A stretch of DNA of 64,000 bases from Tetrahymena elliotti 4EA. Lineage: Eukaryota; Ciliophora; Oligohymenophorea; Hymenostomatida; Tetrahymenidae. The stretch covers positions 286,724 through 350,723 of the forward strand of contig JH720304.1 in assembly GCA_000231825.2 (NCBI GenBank). The letters are read 5' to 3'. Positions within the stretch are counted from its first letter, which is position 1; every line of letters starts with the position of its first letter. A model generated the notes under the pieces. The model had not been told where the DNA came from, did not search any database, and saw only the letters and a program-made list of their open reading frames with translations. Position numbers and translations under genes: made by a program. This document shows, piece after piece, positions 36,538 through 47,820 of this stretch.

Positions 36538-38589
36538 ATGGGATAGAATGGTAGCACTAATTGTTGTGGAACAACGGCTGATTGTTAATAAACAGAAGTT
36601 GAAGTGAGTGAGTACTAGCTAAATTCAAATTAATCTTTAAAAAGACCAGCTTAAATTCAGAGTTAGAATGGACTTGTTTTAAGTGAGTAGTAGTAAAAAT
36701 AACTTGAGGAGTAGCATAAAATACTTATTTAGTAGCAGTAATTAAATTAGCAAGATTAGCATTTAGGCTCTACTCAATAATTTCAACAAGGAAATGATAA
36801 GAGCAGTACAAAAAAGAAAAAGAATATGCAAAATTAAGAATTAGCTAACCATTTGAGGAAGATTTCTAATAATGATAGGATAATTATGGAAAATAGTATC
36901 ATTCATTCTACTACTAAGAGATTGAATGAAGTAACATCAACAAAAAAGATAAAAAAAGAGCTGTCAGAAATAGTTCATTTTGCAAAAGTTTTACAATTAA
37001 AAATAATATCTTCTAGCACTTTGTCAAAAGGGAGTCTACTTTATATAAATGCTCAAGGATTAGAGAACTCTCTTAGAAAAGAGCTTGATGGAATGACATT
37101 TTTTGGTTGCAAAAAGAGATGTCGTAACATTGATAACATCAACTAAGGGTAGTTTGACAACTTTTCTTCATACAGCAGCTCAAGCAGTAATGAAGATGAA
37201 TTAGAGGAAGATGATCATACCTTTGACTAAGCTGCTTCCAATTAAATTTTAGATGATATCTACGATGATTAAGATATTAATTAGTAAAATAACCTTTAAA
37301 ACAAGTAGCAATTTTAATAATAAAAGAATCAATCATTTCCTAAAAGCAGCCTTTAAAGCTAACAGTAATAAAAAATTGGGTTAAATTCAAAAAATCATTC
37401 AAAATAATAATCTGTATCTACTTAACATAAATTTAATAATCTTAGAGGTAGTTTAAAGTAAAAGAATTAAAAAGAAGTAGATATCTCTTTTGAAGAGGAA
37501 GAAGAAAAAGAAAATAATCCTCTCTAAATGAATAAAAACGGCAACAATTAAAAGTTAAACAATGGCCCTCTAACTAAAAAACCAAATCAGATAAGTAGCA
37601 ACATCAGCAAAACAACTACTGCAGGTGGAGATGGATTCAAAAAGAATTTGATAAATAAATAGCAATTATAAAATTAAATAAAGAAAGAAGATTTAAAATT
37701 AAATAATAAAACGACAAATCCTTCAACGAATAAATTGAATCTAAATATTTAAAATGAAAATTTTAAAAACAATAAAAATCAATTTATTCTTGAAGAGAAA
37801 AAAAATAAAATTAATAAAAATGGAGATATAGTCAATGATTTTGTAATACCTTCTCCAGATCCAGAAATTAGTAAAAGACACAGAGGAAGGCACTTTTAAA
37901 TAAATTATGATAGAACTTCGAATTCTTATAAAATAAAAGATTTAGGAATAGGGTTTGGTTGCTTTTATAAACTAGATGGTCCATTGCTTTTGAAAGACAA
38001 TCACTTATTGAATATAGGATTGATTTTTGTTGTGATCAATTTCACATTAAACTAAGATAATACAGTTTTGGATGGTTCAACCATCAATAAGAGTAGTAAC
38101 ACAACTCAGTAGCAACATCCTTCAAGCATATCTCAAATTAAAAATAATTAATCATTTTTAATATCTCAAAATATCACTAACAATAATAAAAACACATAAA
38201 ATAACCAAAATTAAATCTAAAATTAATTTACTTCATTGAACTAAAGTGTAGATTTTGTTAACGAAAGCATTAATAAAATATGTATACGTCTCAAATTTTT
38301 TGGAGGACCTTGCAATGGAGAATCATGTATTCTTGATCCTCAAAAGGAGACTTTTGCAACAATCGGTAGAAACAAAGAACAATGTACCCTTCATTTCGAT
38401 GATCATCTCCTTTCAAAAATATAATGTCGTATCGTTTTTAAGCCAAACGAAGGTTGGTATTTGATAGATGGCTCACAAAAAAGAGCATCCACTAACGGTA
38501 CATGGCTATATCTAGCAGAAGAAAAAGAAATGTATGAAGGAATGATATTTAAAGCTAATTAAACTCTATTTTAATGTTCTCTGCAGTGA
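36538..38589 (+). CDS. FHA-domain protein with possible lipidated N-terminus
   Basis: A single exon of 683 codons plus TGA, with many TAA and TAG glutamines. It starts MGQNGSTNCCG, a good match to N-myristoylation (Gly2, small residue at 6) with Cys9 and Cys10 as possible palmitoylation sites. Residues 15 to 430 are low-complexity, Gln/Asn/Ser-rich with acidic and basic patches. Around 431-500 (RGRHFQINYD, IKDLGIGFG) is a degenerate FHA-like half. The C-terminal FHA domain (about 590-683) has the hallmark ATIGRNKEQCTL, LLSKIQCRIVF and STNGTWLY motifs, including the GR, S-x-x-x-C/H and NGT elements that bind phosphothreonine. FHA domains recruit phosphorylated partners. A membrane-anchored phospho-reader is my inference. 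Confidence 0.9.
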
Positions 38590-38913
38590 AAATCTATACC
38601 TCTCTTTCTATCTATCAAAAACAGTTATAATTTATTTTCATTAATCAAAAAAAACAACTTTTTAAAAAAGTTAAAAATTTAATAATTAAACAATTCCATT
38701 CTATTATTTATATTATTATTAAACTAAATTCTCTGTTAAAATGTATTTTTATTTCTAATATGAAATCTTAAAGGTGATTAACTTTATGTAGATATCTTTT
38801 AAGCTAATTATTTTATCACTCATAAATCATATTTTTAAACTAAATTCTCCATAATTTTTTATTCTTGTAAAATCTTAAAAGCTACTTAACTTTGCTTTAA
38901 GTTATTTTATTTA

Positions 38914-39204
38914 TCATAATATTTTGAAGTTAAGTTCTAAAATAAATATCATCTTTACTTTTTAATTGAATTTTAAATGTGATGGTGGATAATTATTGAA
39001 ATATTATACTTAATCTTAATGATATGGTAACAAATATAATTATTTCTCCAAACAATTTTATTTTTTCATATCCAATTGTTAAACTCTGAAACTTCCTTGA
39101 ATCCATACCTTCCTCCATTTTTCATTAAGTTGATTTCTATATTCTTCCTAAACTCTCACACCATCCTAATATTCTTTATGAAAGTAAATTTTATTTTCAC
39201 TTGA
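38914..39204 (-). CDS. 3' exon of an unidentified gene
   Basis: A frame of 96 codons ends at TGA 38914 and is open back to 39204. It reads KIYFHKEYQDGVRVQEEY, then LNEKWRKVWIQGSFRV, then YLLPYHQDQVQYFNNYPPSH. Composition and codon use look coding, unlike the flanking spacer. No ATG opens the frame, so an upstream exon is expected between 39205 and 39500 (an ATG with a short frame lies near 39456), but no donor/acceptor pair fits convincingly. It is convergent with the FHA gene. Product not recognised; size and charge would suit a small organelle or assembly protein, but that is a guess. Confidence 0.45.
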
Positions 39205-39691
39205 TCAAAATTCAAATAAAAATCAAGTAACTTTATCAAAATTTTAATTTTTAAATTTGCAAATTCATAAAATTATTTACAAATTAATATCTAATTAAGT
39301 TTTAGATACAAAATATAAAAGAAATAATTGAAGTAATATCAAAATTGGTTAAATAAAATTCAAAATTTTTTTTAAATCCTAAATTTAGAGTGTTTTTTAA
39401 AAGATTTAAATAGTTCTACTTGACAGCAAATGAATGCAGAATAGATGATTTTCATTTTTATTATGCATTTATGAATCAAGTGAAATTATCAAAAAATAAA
39501 TATTTAAATTTATGATAAAGAAATCTATTATAAAGTATCAAGCAATTTAAAGTTATTTGTTTAGGCAAATATCTCTTAAGAAAAATTAATATATTATAAT
39601 TTTTAAATAGATAGAAGAATTGTAAGATTTATTAATAAAATCAACAATTATTTAGTTTTTTAAAAAATAATCTAAATTTTTAAATATAAAA
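39205..39691. other. AT-rich region, cullin 5' flank
   Basis: No firm gene. It may contain the first exon of the minus-strand gene ending at 38914, and the promoter of the cullin gene. Confidence 0.35.
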
Positions 39692-42600
39692 ATGAATAGC
39701 AAATCATTTATGAATAAAGAAAATACAGAAGGAAAGAACATTAATATAAAGGGAAGTATAAATTCTCAAGGACAAGCACCTTCGCAATAGCAGACATTAT
39801 AATTTTAGTCAAAATAAAGTTTTGTTTATAAGGATCCCAAAGCACTTTAGTCATGGGAAGTGATTGATTAGGCAATTTAAATGATTTATGAAAAGAAGAC
39901 TCATACACTATCTTACTAGGAATTATATCATCATGCATATATATTAGCATTCTATGGTCATGGAGATTACGCATATTCTAGATTGAAAGGTTTATTAGAA
40001 AAATACTCAATTAAGATGTTGAATAATTTAGGATATTATGATAGTGATGAATAGATTTTGATAAAAATGGTTGCAGTATGGCAAGATTATAAATAAATGA
40101 TAAATATTCTAAAAGGAATTTTTCTTTATTTAGATAATAACTATGTTCATACAAAAAATTTGCAACCTGTTTTAGTTTTAGGATATGAAGTATACTAATA
40201 AATGCTCTTCACTCAAAAATAGGATATATATTTAAAAGTTTTGGAAATTATTTTGAAAATGATTGACAAATAAAGATAAGGAGAAAATATAGAGGAACAG
40301 CTCATCCAAAAAATAATACAAATGAGTGTAAATAATTTTTCTTTACTTTCCTTTAATTGGTTAATATTTCATTTATCTCAAAATTTTATTCTAATTTTTG
40401 GAATTAGAAACTATTTTAAGTCAAATTTTGCTTAAGGCTTGATTAGGAATTAATTATAAAATACGAAATTTTCAGCAATTATTCTAATCCTAATTCTTTT
40501 TATTGATCAAATAAATAATACATAAAGATAATCAAAAAATATTTTATTAAAAGTTTAATAATCTTTAATATCTACAATAAAAAGTTTGAATTTTCAATCA
40601 ACTTCAAGCAAAAGATTGGACATAAGAGCAATTCAAAAATTTAAAAATGAAAACAATCAGCAAAAAAAATTTTAATTAACCAAACTGCTTGAATGATTTA
40701 TTAGGATATTCTTAAAATATATTATCAAAAATTTAAAAGGTTTGATATTAGCAATTATTATTAAGATTTAGATATTAAATCAACTGAACACTTATTTTTT
40801 GAAAGAGGAAAACAACCTTTGTAAAAAAAAATTAAAAGAGATTATCTTATTACATTTTATCAAAAAATTTTAATATTAAATGAATTCAAAAGTAAGCATT
40901 CCATCTTTTTTATAAACTGAAATATGCATGCAATTCATACCCAAAAAGCTAAATTTTTATTTAATTTCTAATCAAAACACAAAAATTAATTCATAAAATT
41001 TTATTAAAAAAAAGTGATTATGTATTTGAATTATGAGATTAAAGAATTTGAGTTTAGAATTAATTTAATTTATTACCAAGTTTGATCAAAGCAAAAAATA
41101 TTGATATAATATAAATGAGATTAGTAATCTTTTAATCTAAAAAATAAATATTTTTTTTATTGTATTTCAATTTTATCATTTCTTGAAAGTTTAATTAAAA
41201 AATTTTAATTTTCTTAATTTAAATTTAAAGGTTGATCTTGGAATGAAAGCAAATGTTTAAAAATGCAATTAGTATTCAAGGTAAATTCAATATGAGTATA
41301 TTCCAGAGCTGGTTATATATGAAAAATACTTTGAAAAAGAATATCTTGATTGTTCTGAGAAATATTTTTGTGAAGAAAGCTAGAGATTAATATATTAACT
41401 ATCACCTAAGGATTATATCGTTAGTGTAGAAAGAAGATTTATTGAAGAAAAGAAAAGAGTATATAACTGTTTTTATCAAACTTCAAAGAATAAGATTTAA
41501 TCTCTATTCTTTTAGAAATATATCAATGATTTTGCTAAATCTATTATAGATAATTAAGACTAGGGGTTATTTAGTTGGCTTGATAACGAAGAAATCATGA
41601 TCATAAAAAAATCTCATACTCTCTTCTAAAATACTAAAGATTCATATACTATTTTTCTTAATTTATTTTATAAATACGTTGCTCACCAGACATCTTCCTT
41701 AGCAGTTCGTTAATCAGTCTCAGTGAAAGAATACATTGAAGATATTATATTTTTTAGAATTAAAATTATTAATATTATGCAAGAAGCTTTTTTTTGCTAA
41801 CTAAAAACAGAAGACCAACTCACAATATAAAGGTAATTAATTCATGTTAAAATTTCTTAAACCTACCTATCCTTATATTCTTAATTATTATTAAATACAC
41901 TAAAAATTTTCTTAACGAATTTAACATATTTAACCTTTATCCATACATATGATATCTAAATACCATTTTTCTGCTTTTGAAAAAACAGGAAAAAATCCAT
42001 TTTAAAAATTGGTTTTATATTTTTTATCAAATTTAATTCTTATAATTGATTAATAATAGATTAACCCAAAAATCATTTGAAGACTCACTCAATGATACCA
42101 ATTATCCAACTGAATAACTAAATAACTATATCGATGAAGCCTTTTAAAGGGATTTCAAAAACAAGTCAGAGTAGTAGATAGAAGAAATAATAAATTCAGT
42201 TTTTGAGATATTTTGCTTGATTAGGAATAAAGATTATTTTGCAAGTATATACATGAAGAGTTTGGCAAAGAGAATACTATACAATAAAAGCTTGGATGAA
42301 AATAATGAGAAGTAAATAATTAGTAAATTTAAACTGGAATGTGGTACTGTTTATACTAAGAAAATGGAGACTATGTTTTTAGATATGCAACAATCTCTTG
42401 AATATTACAATGAATTTAAACAACTATTTATAAAAAATCTTAACTTAAAATCAGCATATAAGTCTTTAGATTTTGATATTAAAGTACTCACTTGTGGTAA
42501 TTGGCCTTACAAATTGAATTAATTTACTTAAGTTAAAATCCCAAGTCAGCTAGAACCTTATATCTTTGAATTCGAAAAGCATTATAAGTCCAAATTTAAA

Positions 42601-43543
42601 GGAAGAAAATTGAGGTGGATTTATTCTGTTGGTAAATCTATTGTCAAAGGTTACTACAGTTATAATAACTCAAAAAAAGAATTTTAGGTTTCTAATGTTT
42701 AAATGGTTATTCTTCTCCTTTTTAATAATAAGAATAAATACACTCAGTAAGAGTTAACTGCTCTGTTATAAATGCCATACGAAGAATACAAAGTAACAAA
42801 CAAATAATTAAAAAACTTATAGACATAATTTTAATTAATTTTTTATTCATTTAATAAAATTAATCATATTGAACAATAAACACAATTTCTATTAGTGTGT
42901 ATCCCCAGCCAACCAAATATTGACCAGTTTATCAATATAAAAAAATTTTTACTCAACTATTGATATTAAATGGCTTTGATAGATTTCATTTTAATAAAGA
43001 TCTAATCTTTCCTCAAAGCTTTAAATTTTATTAAAAAAATATTAGTATTTCTCAGCTATTTTTACACGACTCAATTTTATTTCTATTTAAAAAATCTATT
43101 TTTCCTGCTAATAATATCATAAAAGAGTTGTTTCTTATTTAAATATTTTTTTATAAAAGCTCCATATATTGCCAATGGTCCAACTTAAAATCTTGAAATC
43201 AGAAAATAATGTAGACTTCGAATATAACGACCAATTCAGTTATAAAAATATGAGAATATAAGTAAGTGTAATGAAGAAAGAAGCAAATAAAACAGAAAAT
43301 TCTAAAAACCTTGAGTAAATTTGTCTAGAAAGAAAATTTGTTGTAGAAAGCTTAATTGTTAAAATAATGAAATCAAGAAGAAAAATGTAGCATTAAGAAT
43401 TATATCAAGAAGTTGTAAGAATATCTTAGCAACACCTCTTTTTGCCAGATTAACAAACAGTAAAATAATGTGTAAATTCCCTTATCAATAGAGATTATAT
43501 TCGTTTATCAGAAAACAAAGAATTTTTATAATATGTTGTTTGA
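39692..43543 (+). CDS. cullin, scaffold of a cullin-RING ubiquitin ligase
   Basis: Four exons: 39692-40327, 41231-41832, 42060-42894 and 43160-43543; phases join to 818 residues. After a Gln-rich start, the N-terminal cullin repeats begin near residue 50 (SWEVIDQAIQMIYEKK, LYHHAYILAFYGHG). The middle has YEKYFEKEYLDCSEKYF and the cullin-homology core (YFASIYMKSLAKRILYNKS). The C-terminus is the neddylation domain: VESLIVKIMKSRRKMQHQEL, with the expected NEDD8-accepting lysine at about K762, then INRDYIRLSENKEFLQYVV. Cullins hold a RING/E2 module and a substrate adaptor; the domain order is closest to CUL3, but I would not fix the subtype. The end of exon 3 is uncertain (anywhere from about 42820 to 42894), because the last 25 residues there do not look like cullin. 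Confidence 0.92.
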
Positions 43544-45143
43544 TATTTTTTCCCTTTTTTTTTGTTAGTTGATTAAATCATTCATAAAAATAATAAAAAC
43601 CTATATCTTTTGATTGAAATTTTCTAGTGATAAATTATTATTAAATAGTCTCTAAAATATATAACAAAAGCCATACCATATTGTATTTTACAGATTATAT
43701 TTGTATTTCTTATATACTAAGTTATTTTATTTATTAGATACGATAAATTAATCTATTTCGTTAAAACTCAAAACAAAATTATCATTCTAGTTTTTACGTT
43801 TCTGAATTTGATCTGTACATTATTGAAGTAAAACGCTGATACAACTATATTAAAAGATATATTTTCTTTTTTATAAATTAAATATTTCAGGTTGTGATAG
43901 GTCACAAAAATTAAAAAATTTTAAATATTGAAAAGAAGAAAATCTTAAATTTTATGCTTATTTATAAAATAATTTAAGCAATTCATAGAATTTTCTCATT
44001 TATTCATGTTAAATTCTGAAAACTTTTAAATAAACAAAACAGGTTAAATAAGAGCCTGAATTTCTAAAAAAACTCTTGAAAAATCTAATTTGTGTACTTT
44101 ACAAATTAAAATTGATTCTAAATAAGCCAAGCTATTTTTGAAGATATAAATAAAGAAAATTAAATATATTAACAGATATATAAATAAATTTGGAATAGAA
44201 TCATTCAATATCAAACTTCGAAATGATTTTTATTAAAAACCAAGTAAAAAAAAAGTTTTCATTTATTTTGTTAAAAAAATTGAGATGATCATAATAATTT
44301 GCTCATAAAATAAAAAACTTTTATATTAAGTGTTGAAGTATTATTCTTCTTCTTTATCAAAATTTGAAATGATATTTATTAAAAACCAAATAAAAAAAGA
44401 GTTTCATTTAATATGTTTTTCCCAAAATTTGAGACCTAAAATCAGAATTATTTGTTCATAAAGTAAAAAACTTCTTGAATTTAGGGTTTATCTATTTTTT
44501 TCTTCTTCTTCTTTGAAGTTAAATATTTTTAAATTAAAAAACAAAATTGAGGTGAAGACATTAATAGATATTTTACAAGTATATTTTATATAAATCTATT
44601 TATTTATTTATTTTTAAAAGAAAATAAATATTAATTTCAGAATCAAAATTTGACATATATTATTCTATCTTCTTTATTTTGTGTTACTTTGTTTTAAGTA
44701 ATCATAATCTATATTTTTTGTTCTAAATTTTATATTTTATGTTATTAATTTCAGGTTTCTTTTTACAGTTATATATCATATTTAAGATATCCCCTTTATT
44801 TCTTAGAAAATCAATTACAAATTACATTTAGAGTTAGATTAAAGAAAATTTATATATCCGGAATTTATATTTAAATGATTCAGAAATGGTTTTTTATATT
44901 AATTAATCATTTCAAACATTAATTGCTAATATTTTAATAATATAATAACAGGTTTATGATGTTTTAATTCTTAGAAGTAGTAATTATTATAAATAAATAA
45001 TATTCATTTATTTAGTTTTAGTTTTCTAATAAATATTAACATTTGACATGATCTGATAGAACTATTCAACAATAAATTCGCTATTTTAAAATGTGTTAGC
45101 CCTCTTAAGCTAGAAAAAATTACTCATACTTAAAAAATTAGAT
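43544..45143. other. AT-rich intergenic stretch
   Basis: No gene. It contains the short tandem duplication at 44211-44510. Confidence 0.5.
44211..44510. repeat. two-copy tandem repeat, about 147-bp period
   Basis: The block starting TCAAACTTCGAAATGA at 44211 recurs as TCAAAATTTGAAATGA at 44358. In both copies ATTTATTAAAAACCAA-type sequence, a TTTCATTTA block, a region with GCTCATAAA or GTTCATAAA, and a TTCTTCTTC block follow in the same order. The copies are imperfect. No coding capacity. Confidence 0.65.
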
Positions 45144-45683
45144 TCAGCAGCAAGCGGCACATAAATTTAAATATTAGTTTAAATCAACTTTGATGATTTT
45201 ATATTCGGCATAAGCTTCACTAAGCAATGCAGCAAGTATGTGATTACAAATAATGTTATTTGAATCACTTATTATATTATTAACATAATCTTCACAATTG
45301 CAATATTTTGCTCCATTTTCACTTATAAATACAAGATAAGCTTTATCTTGCTTATCTAAGTTTTCAGATTTTTCATGAATTTTATAAACACTCATCATGG
45401 GAACACATTACTTCATGATTTCGCATTAATACTTTGAAATATCTTTTTAATCAAGAAGGACTAATGCTTTCCTCATTTATGAACCAAAAACAAAAAAGAG
45501 TTGATGAAGAGCTATTTTTTCTTATTTTAAAGCTTCAGGATTATTGGGATTTTTTTAGAGATCTTTAATTTAATATATGAGTCTCATGTATAGACTATCA
45601 ATAGTTTGTAATTCCATTTATTATTTAAAAGATTTAGATTCGTTAGCACTAAGATTATTCTTAATTTGTTTTTAATTAAACAT
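45144..45683 (-). CDS. SWIM zinc-finger protein of the ZSWIM7/SWS1 type
   Basis: A single exon, 179 residues, with ATG at 45683 and TGA at 45144. The N-terminal half contains LHQLFFVFGSQMRKALVLLD, which matches the conserved region before the SWIM finger in ZSWIM7/SWS1 (FLFGS...AL.L.D). The SWIM zinc motif CxC...CxH is complete: Cys128, Cys130, Cys146, His148 (YCNCEDY ... IICNHILAALLSEA). Length is close to the 140 residues of human ZSWIM7. SWS1 proteins act with Rad51 paralogs in the Shu complex, promoting Rad51 filament function in homologous recombination, including meiosis. The assignment rests on the paired FGS and SWIM motifs and is good, not certain. Confidence 0.82.
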
Positions 45684-47085
45684 GATAAATTATATATTAC
45701 TAAATTAAGATATAAAATATTTGTTTATACAATCTATATTTTAGGAAACAAATACTGATAAAAACAATCTCAAATTCGCTTTAAATTGGAGGGAAAAAAT
45801 CAAAGCTATTAAATATCAAAATCTTCATAAATTAATATAAAATTTACTTTCTTTATTCAATCTAATAAGAATAGTTAATTATTCATATTCTTAGAAATTA
45901 TTCTGTAAATAATATTGCCTCTACAGAAGAATTTATTTCAATGATTTTACAATAAAAAATATAAATAGAGGCTTTTTCTGACAATTTACCTTTAGTATTT
46001 TTTGTGAGTGCTTATTGAAAAGCAATAAATACATTTAGTTAAAAAAATTACACTTTTATGAAATTACAAAAATAGAAATTAAATTGTGAAAGGTTTTTAC
46101 GAGAAGAAATGAACAAATGATTTGATTAATGAATAGAAGTTAGTAATTAACTCTTCGCTGGACTTATTTAAATTAAAAATTAATTTTTTTACTGTAATCT
46201 TTCAAAAAGAATAATAATTACTTAGGTATTACTGAAGGTAAATACATGAGCAATTTTATTATTATTTTTTATTAAAACTAGGACAATTAAATATATCTAG
46301 TAGATTTTAAATGTAGCAAGTGTTAATTTATATTCTATTTACCCACAAATATACTAAATATAAGTTGTTTCTAGATTTAACTCTCCACAATATTACCAAA
46401 TTTATTCCATTTAATTTTCACTAAAGGTATTTATCTTGAGATAATAAATTATTTATTAATTTGTATTTAGAAGAAAATTTTTAATTAATCTACATTTTTA
46501 TTTGAGAGATTTTAACATCTTTAGTAAAAATGGATCTATTAAATTAATAAAACAATTATTAATATGCTTTTTATTCAATAATTTTTAATATAAATATAAA
46601 CTCCTTTATTTAATGCATTGATATAATATGTTTGTCTTTTAATTTGATTTGGAAATAAATTTAGAACAAGTTAAAATCAAAGAAAAATTATTTATGCGTA
46701 CATGAATGAATGTGAAATTAATAAAAAAAAATTTTAGTTGTGTTAAATTTGCCCATTTAGAGTGTCTAGATTATTTGCTCTTATTTATTAAATAACTTAT
46801 TTTATATTTGATTTATTGATAAACTAATTGAATGATGGTTTGAAATATTGTGTATAAAATGAATAATTAATAGTTAGACAGCGTGTAAGCAAGTTTTGTA
46901 CATGAATACGAAAATAATATATAAGATTTATTATAAATGATGAGAATTTTAGTAAATATTGAATTAGAATAAATAAATTTTTTTTAGATTGATTATCAGG
47001 TTAATTATTGTATGTTTTTTTGTTAGTTAGTTTTATTAACTTTTGGTTGAAATAATAAGAGTGGTTCTTTTAATTCTTTATTGAG
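45684..47085. other. AT-rich intergenic stretch
   Basis: No gene or RNA supported on either strand. It includes the 5' flank of the SWIM-finger gene and the 3' flank of the next minus-strand gene. Confidence 0.5.
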
Positions 47086-47469
47086 TCAAAAGAAATTGCT
47101 GAAGTTGAATTTGCTCCTTCTTTCAATAATTAAATTTGACTTTATTTCGAGAGAGAATTCCTTTTGGTTCTTTTCTAATTAAAGTGGAGAAAGAACTTGA
47201 CATGAACTATTTCTACTGCTTGAGTTTATACTATCGTCTCTCAGTATTTCCTCAAGTACAAAAAATTTTTAAGATTGGTAATATTATTATTGCTTTTAGA
47301 AAGGGTCTACCATACATATATTTTATTCATCTAGCCATTCATTAATGTTTTATTCAATAGAATCCCATTCATCTCTTCCTTGAGAAGCATTAATAATGTA
47401 TTATATATCAAGGCTACCTTTCTTTTTTTATTGAGAAGCCTAGCCAGAAAGATGCAAAGAAGACATCAT
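47086..47469 (-). CDS. small unidentified protein, paralog of the one at 56315
   Basis: An open frame of 127 codons plus TGA, with ATG at 47469 followed at once by a second ATG. The central motif EWLDEQNICMVDPFQKQ, then YYQ, matches NFLDENQIYVTDPMQKQ, then YYQ, in the protein at 56315-57115. Upstream is WDSIEQNI and downstream an Arg/Ser-rich tail. No signal peptide or membrane segment. The shared motif in a separate gene is strong evidence that the frame is real. A standard-code frame on the plus strand at 47136-47345 is its antisense shadow. Function unknown. Confidence 0.7.
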
Positions 47470-47763
47470 ATTTAGTTTGTTTGTTTGTATGTTATTTATT
47501 ATTTGGATGGAGTTTTAAGTTTTTTAAGTTTATTTTGTATGTTTAATTTTTTTTTTAATTAATTGATTTCATAAAAAATTATAAGAATAATTATCAATTT
47601 AAAATTTATTCAGTCGGAACGAGAAAGTGCTTTTGTTTGTTTATTTACTTTTCTAAATGAGTATTTAATGACACTATTTTTAATCTATTAGAACAAATGC
47701 AGAAAATTTAATTATGAAAATTTTTGTTTTACTGTCATCTTTTAATTTAATAAATACTGGTAT

Positions 47764-47820
47764 GCTCTAAATTTTAGAATCTGAGCGTAAGCTAAAATTT
47801 AGGGCTAGCTCAGTTTTTTT
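47764..47820 (+). ncRNA. possible small structured RNA with oligo-T end
   Basis: A 14-bp stem can form between GCTCTAAATTTTAG (47764-47777) and CTAAAATTTAGGGC (47792-47805). A second, competing 6-bp stem pairs CTGAGC (47781-47786, in the loop of the first) with GCTCAG (47808-47813). Seven Ts follow at once (47814-47820), which would end an RNA polymerase III transcript. The two stems are too close to coexist, so they would be alternatives. No known RNA family recognised, and no promoter element seen. Confidence 0.3.

Noticed and set aside
41270..41290. GTAAATT donor near the start of the second cullin exon
   Set aside because: The frame reads straight through it (QYSRQIQYEYIPEL) into the conserved cullin region, with no acceptor needed.
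47136..47345. Plus-strand standard-code frame, 69 residues
   Set aside because: It is exactly antisense to the 127-residue minus-strand protein whose motif recurs in the gene at 56315, so the minus strand is the coding one.
47764..47820. H-type pseudoknot, or a telomerase RNA
   Set aside because: The 14-bp stem leaves only two bases to span it, so a true pseudoknot is sterically impossible. No CAACCCCAA-type template lies near. Only alternative hairpins remain.
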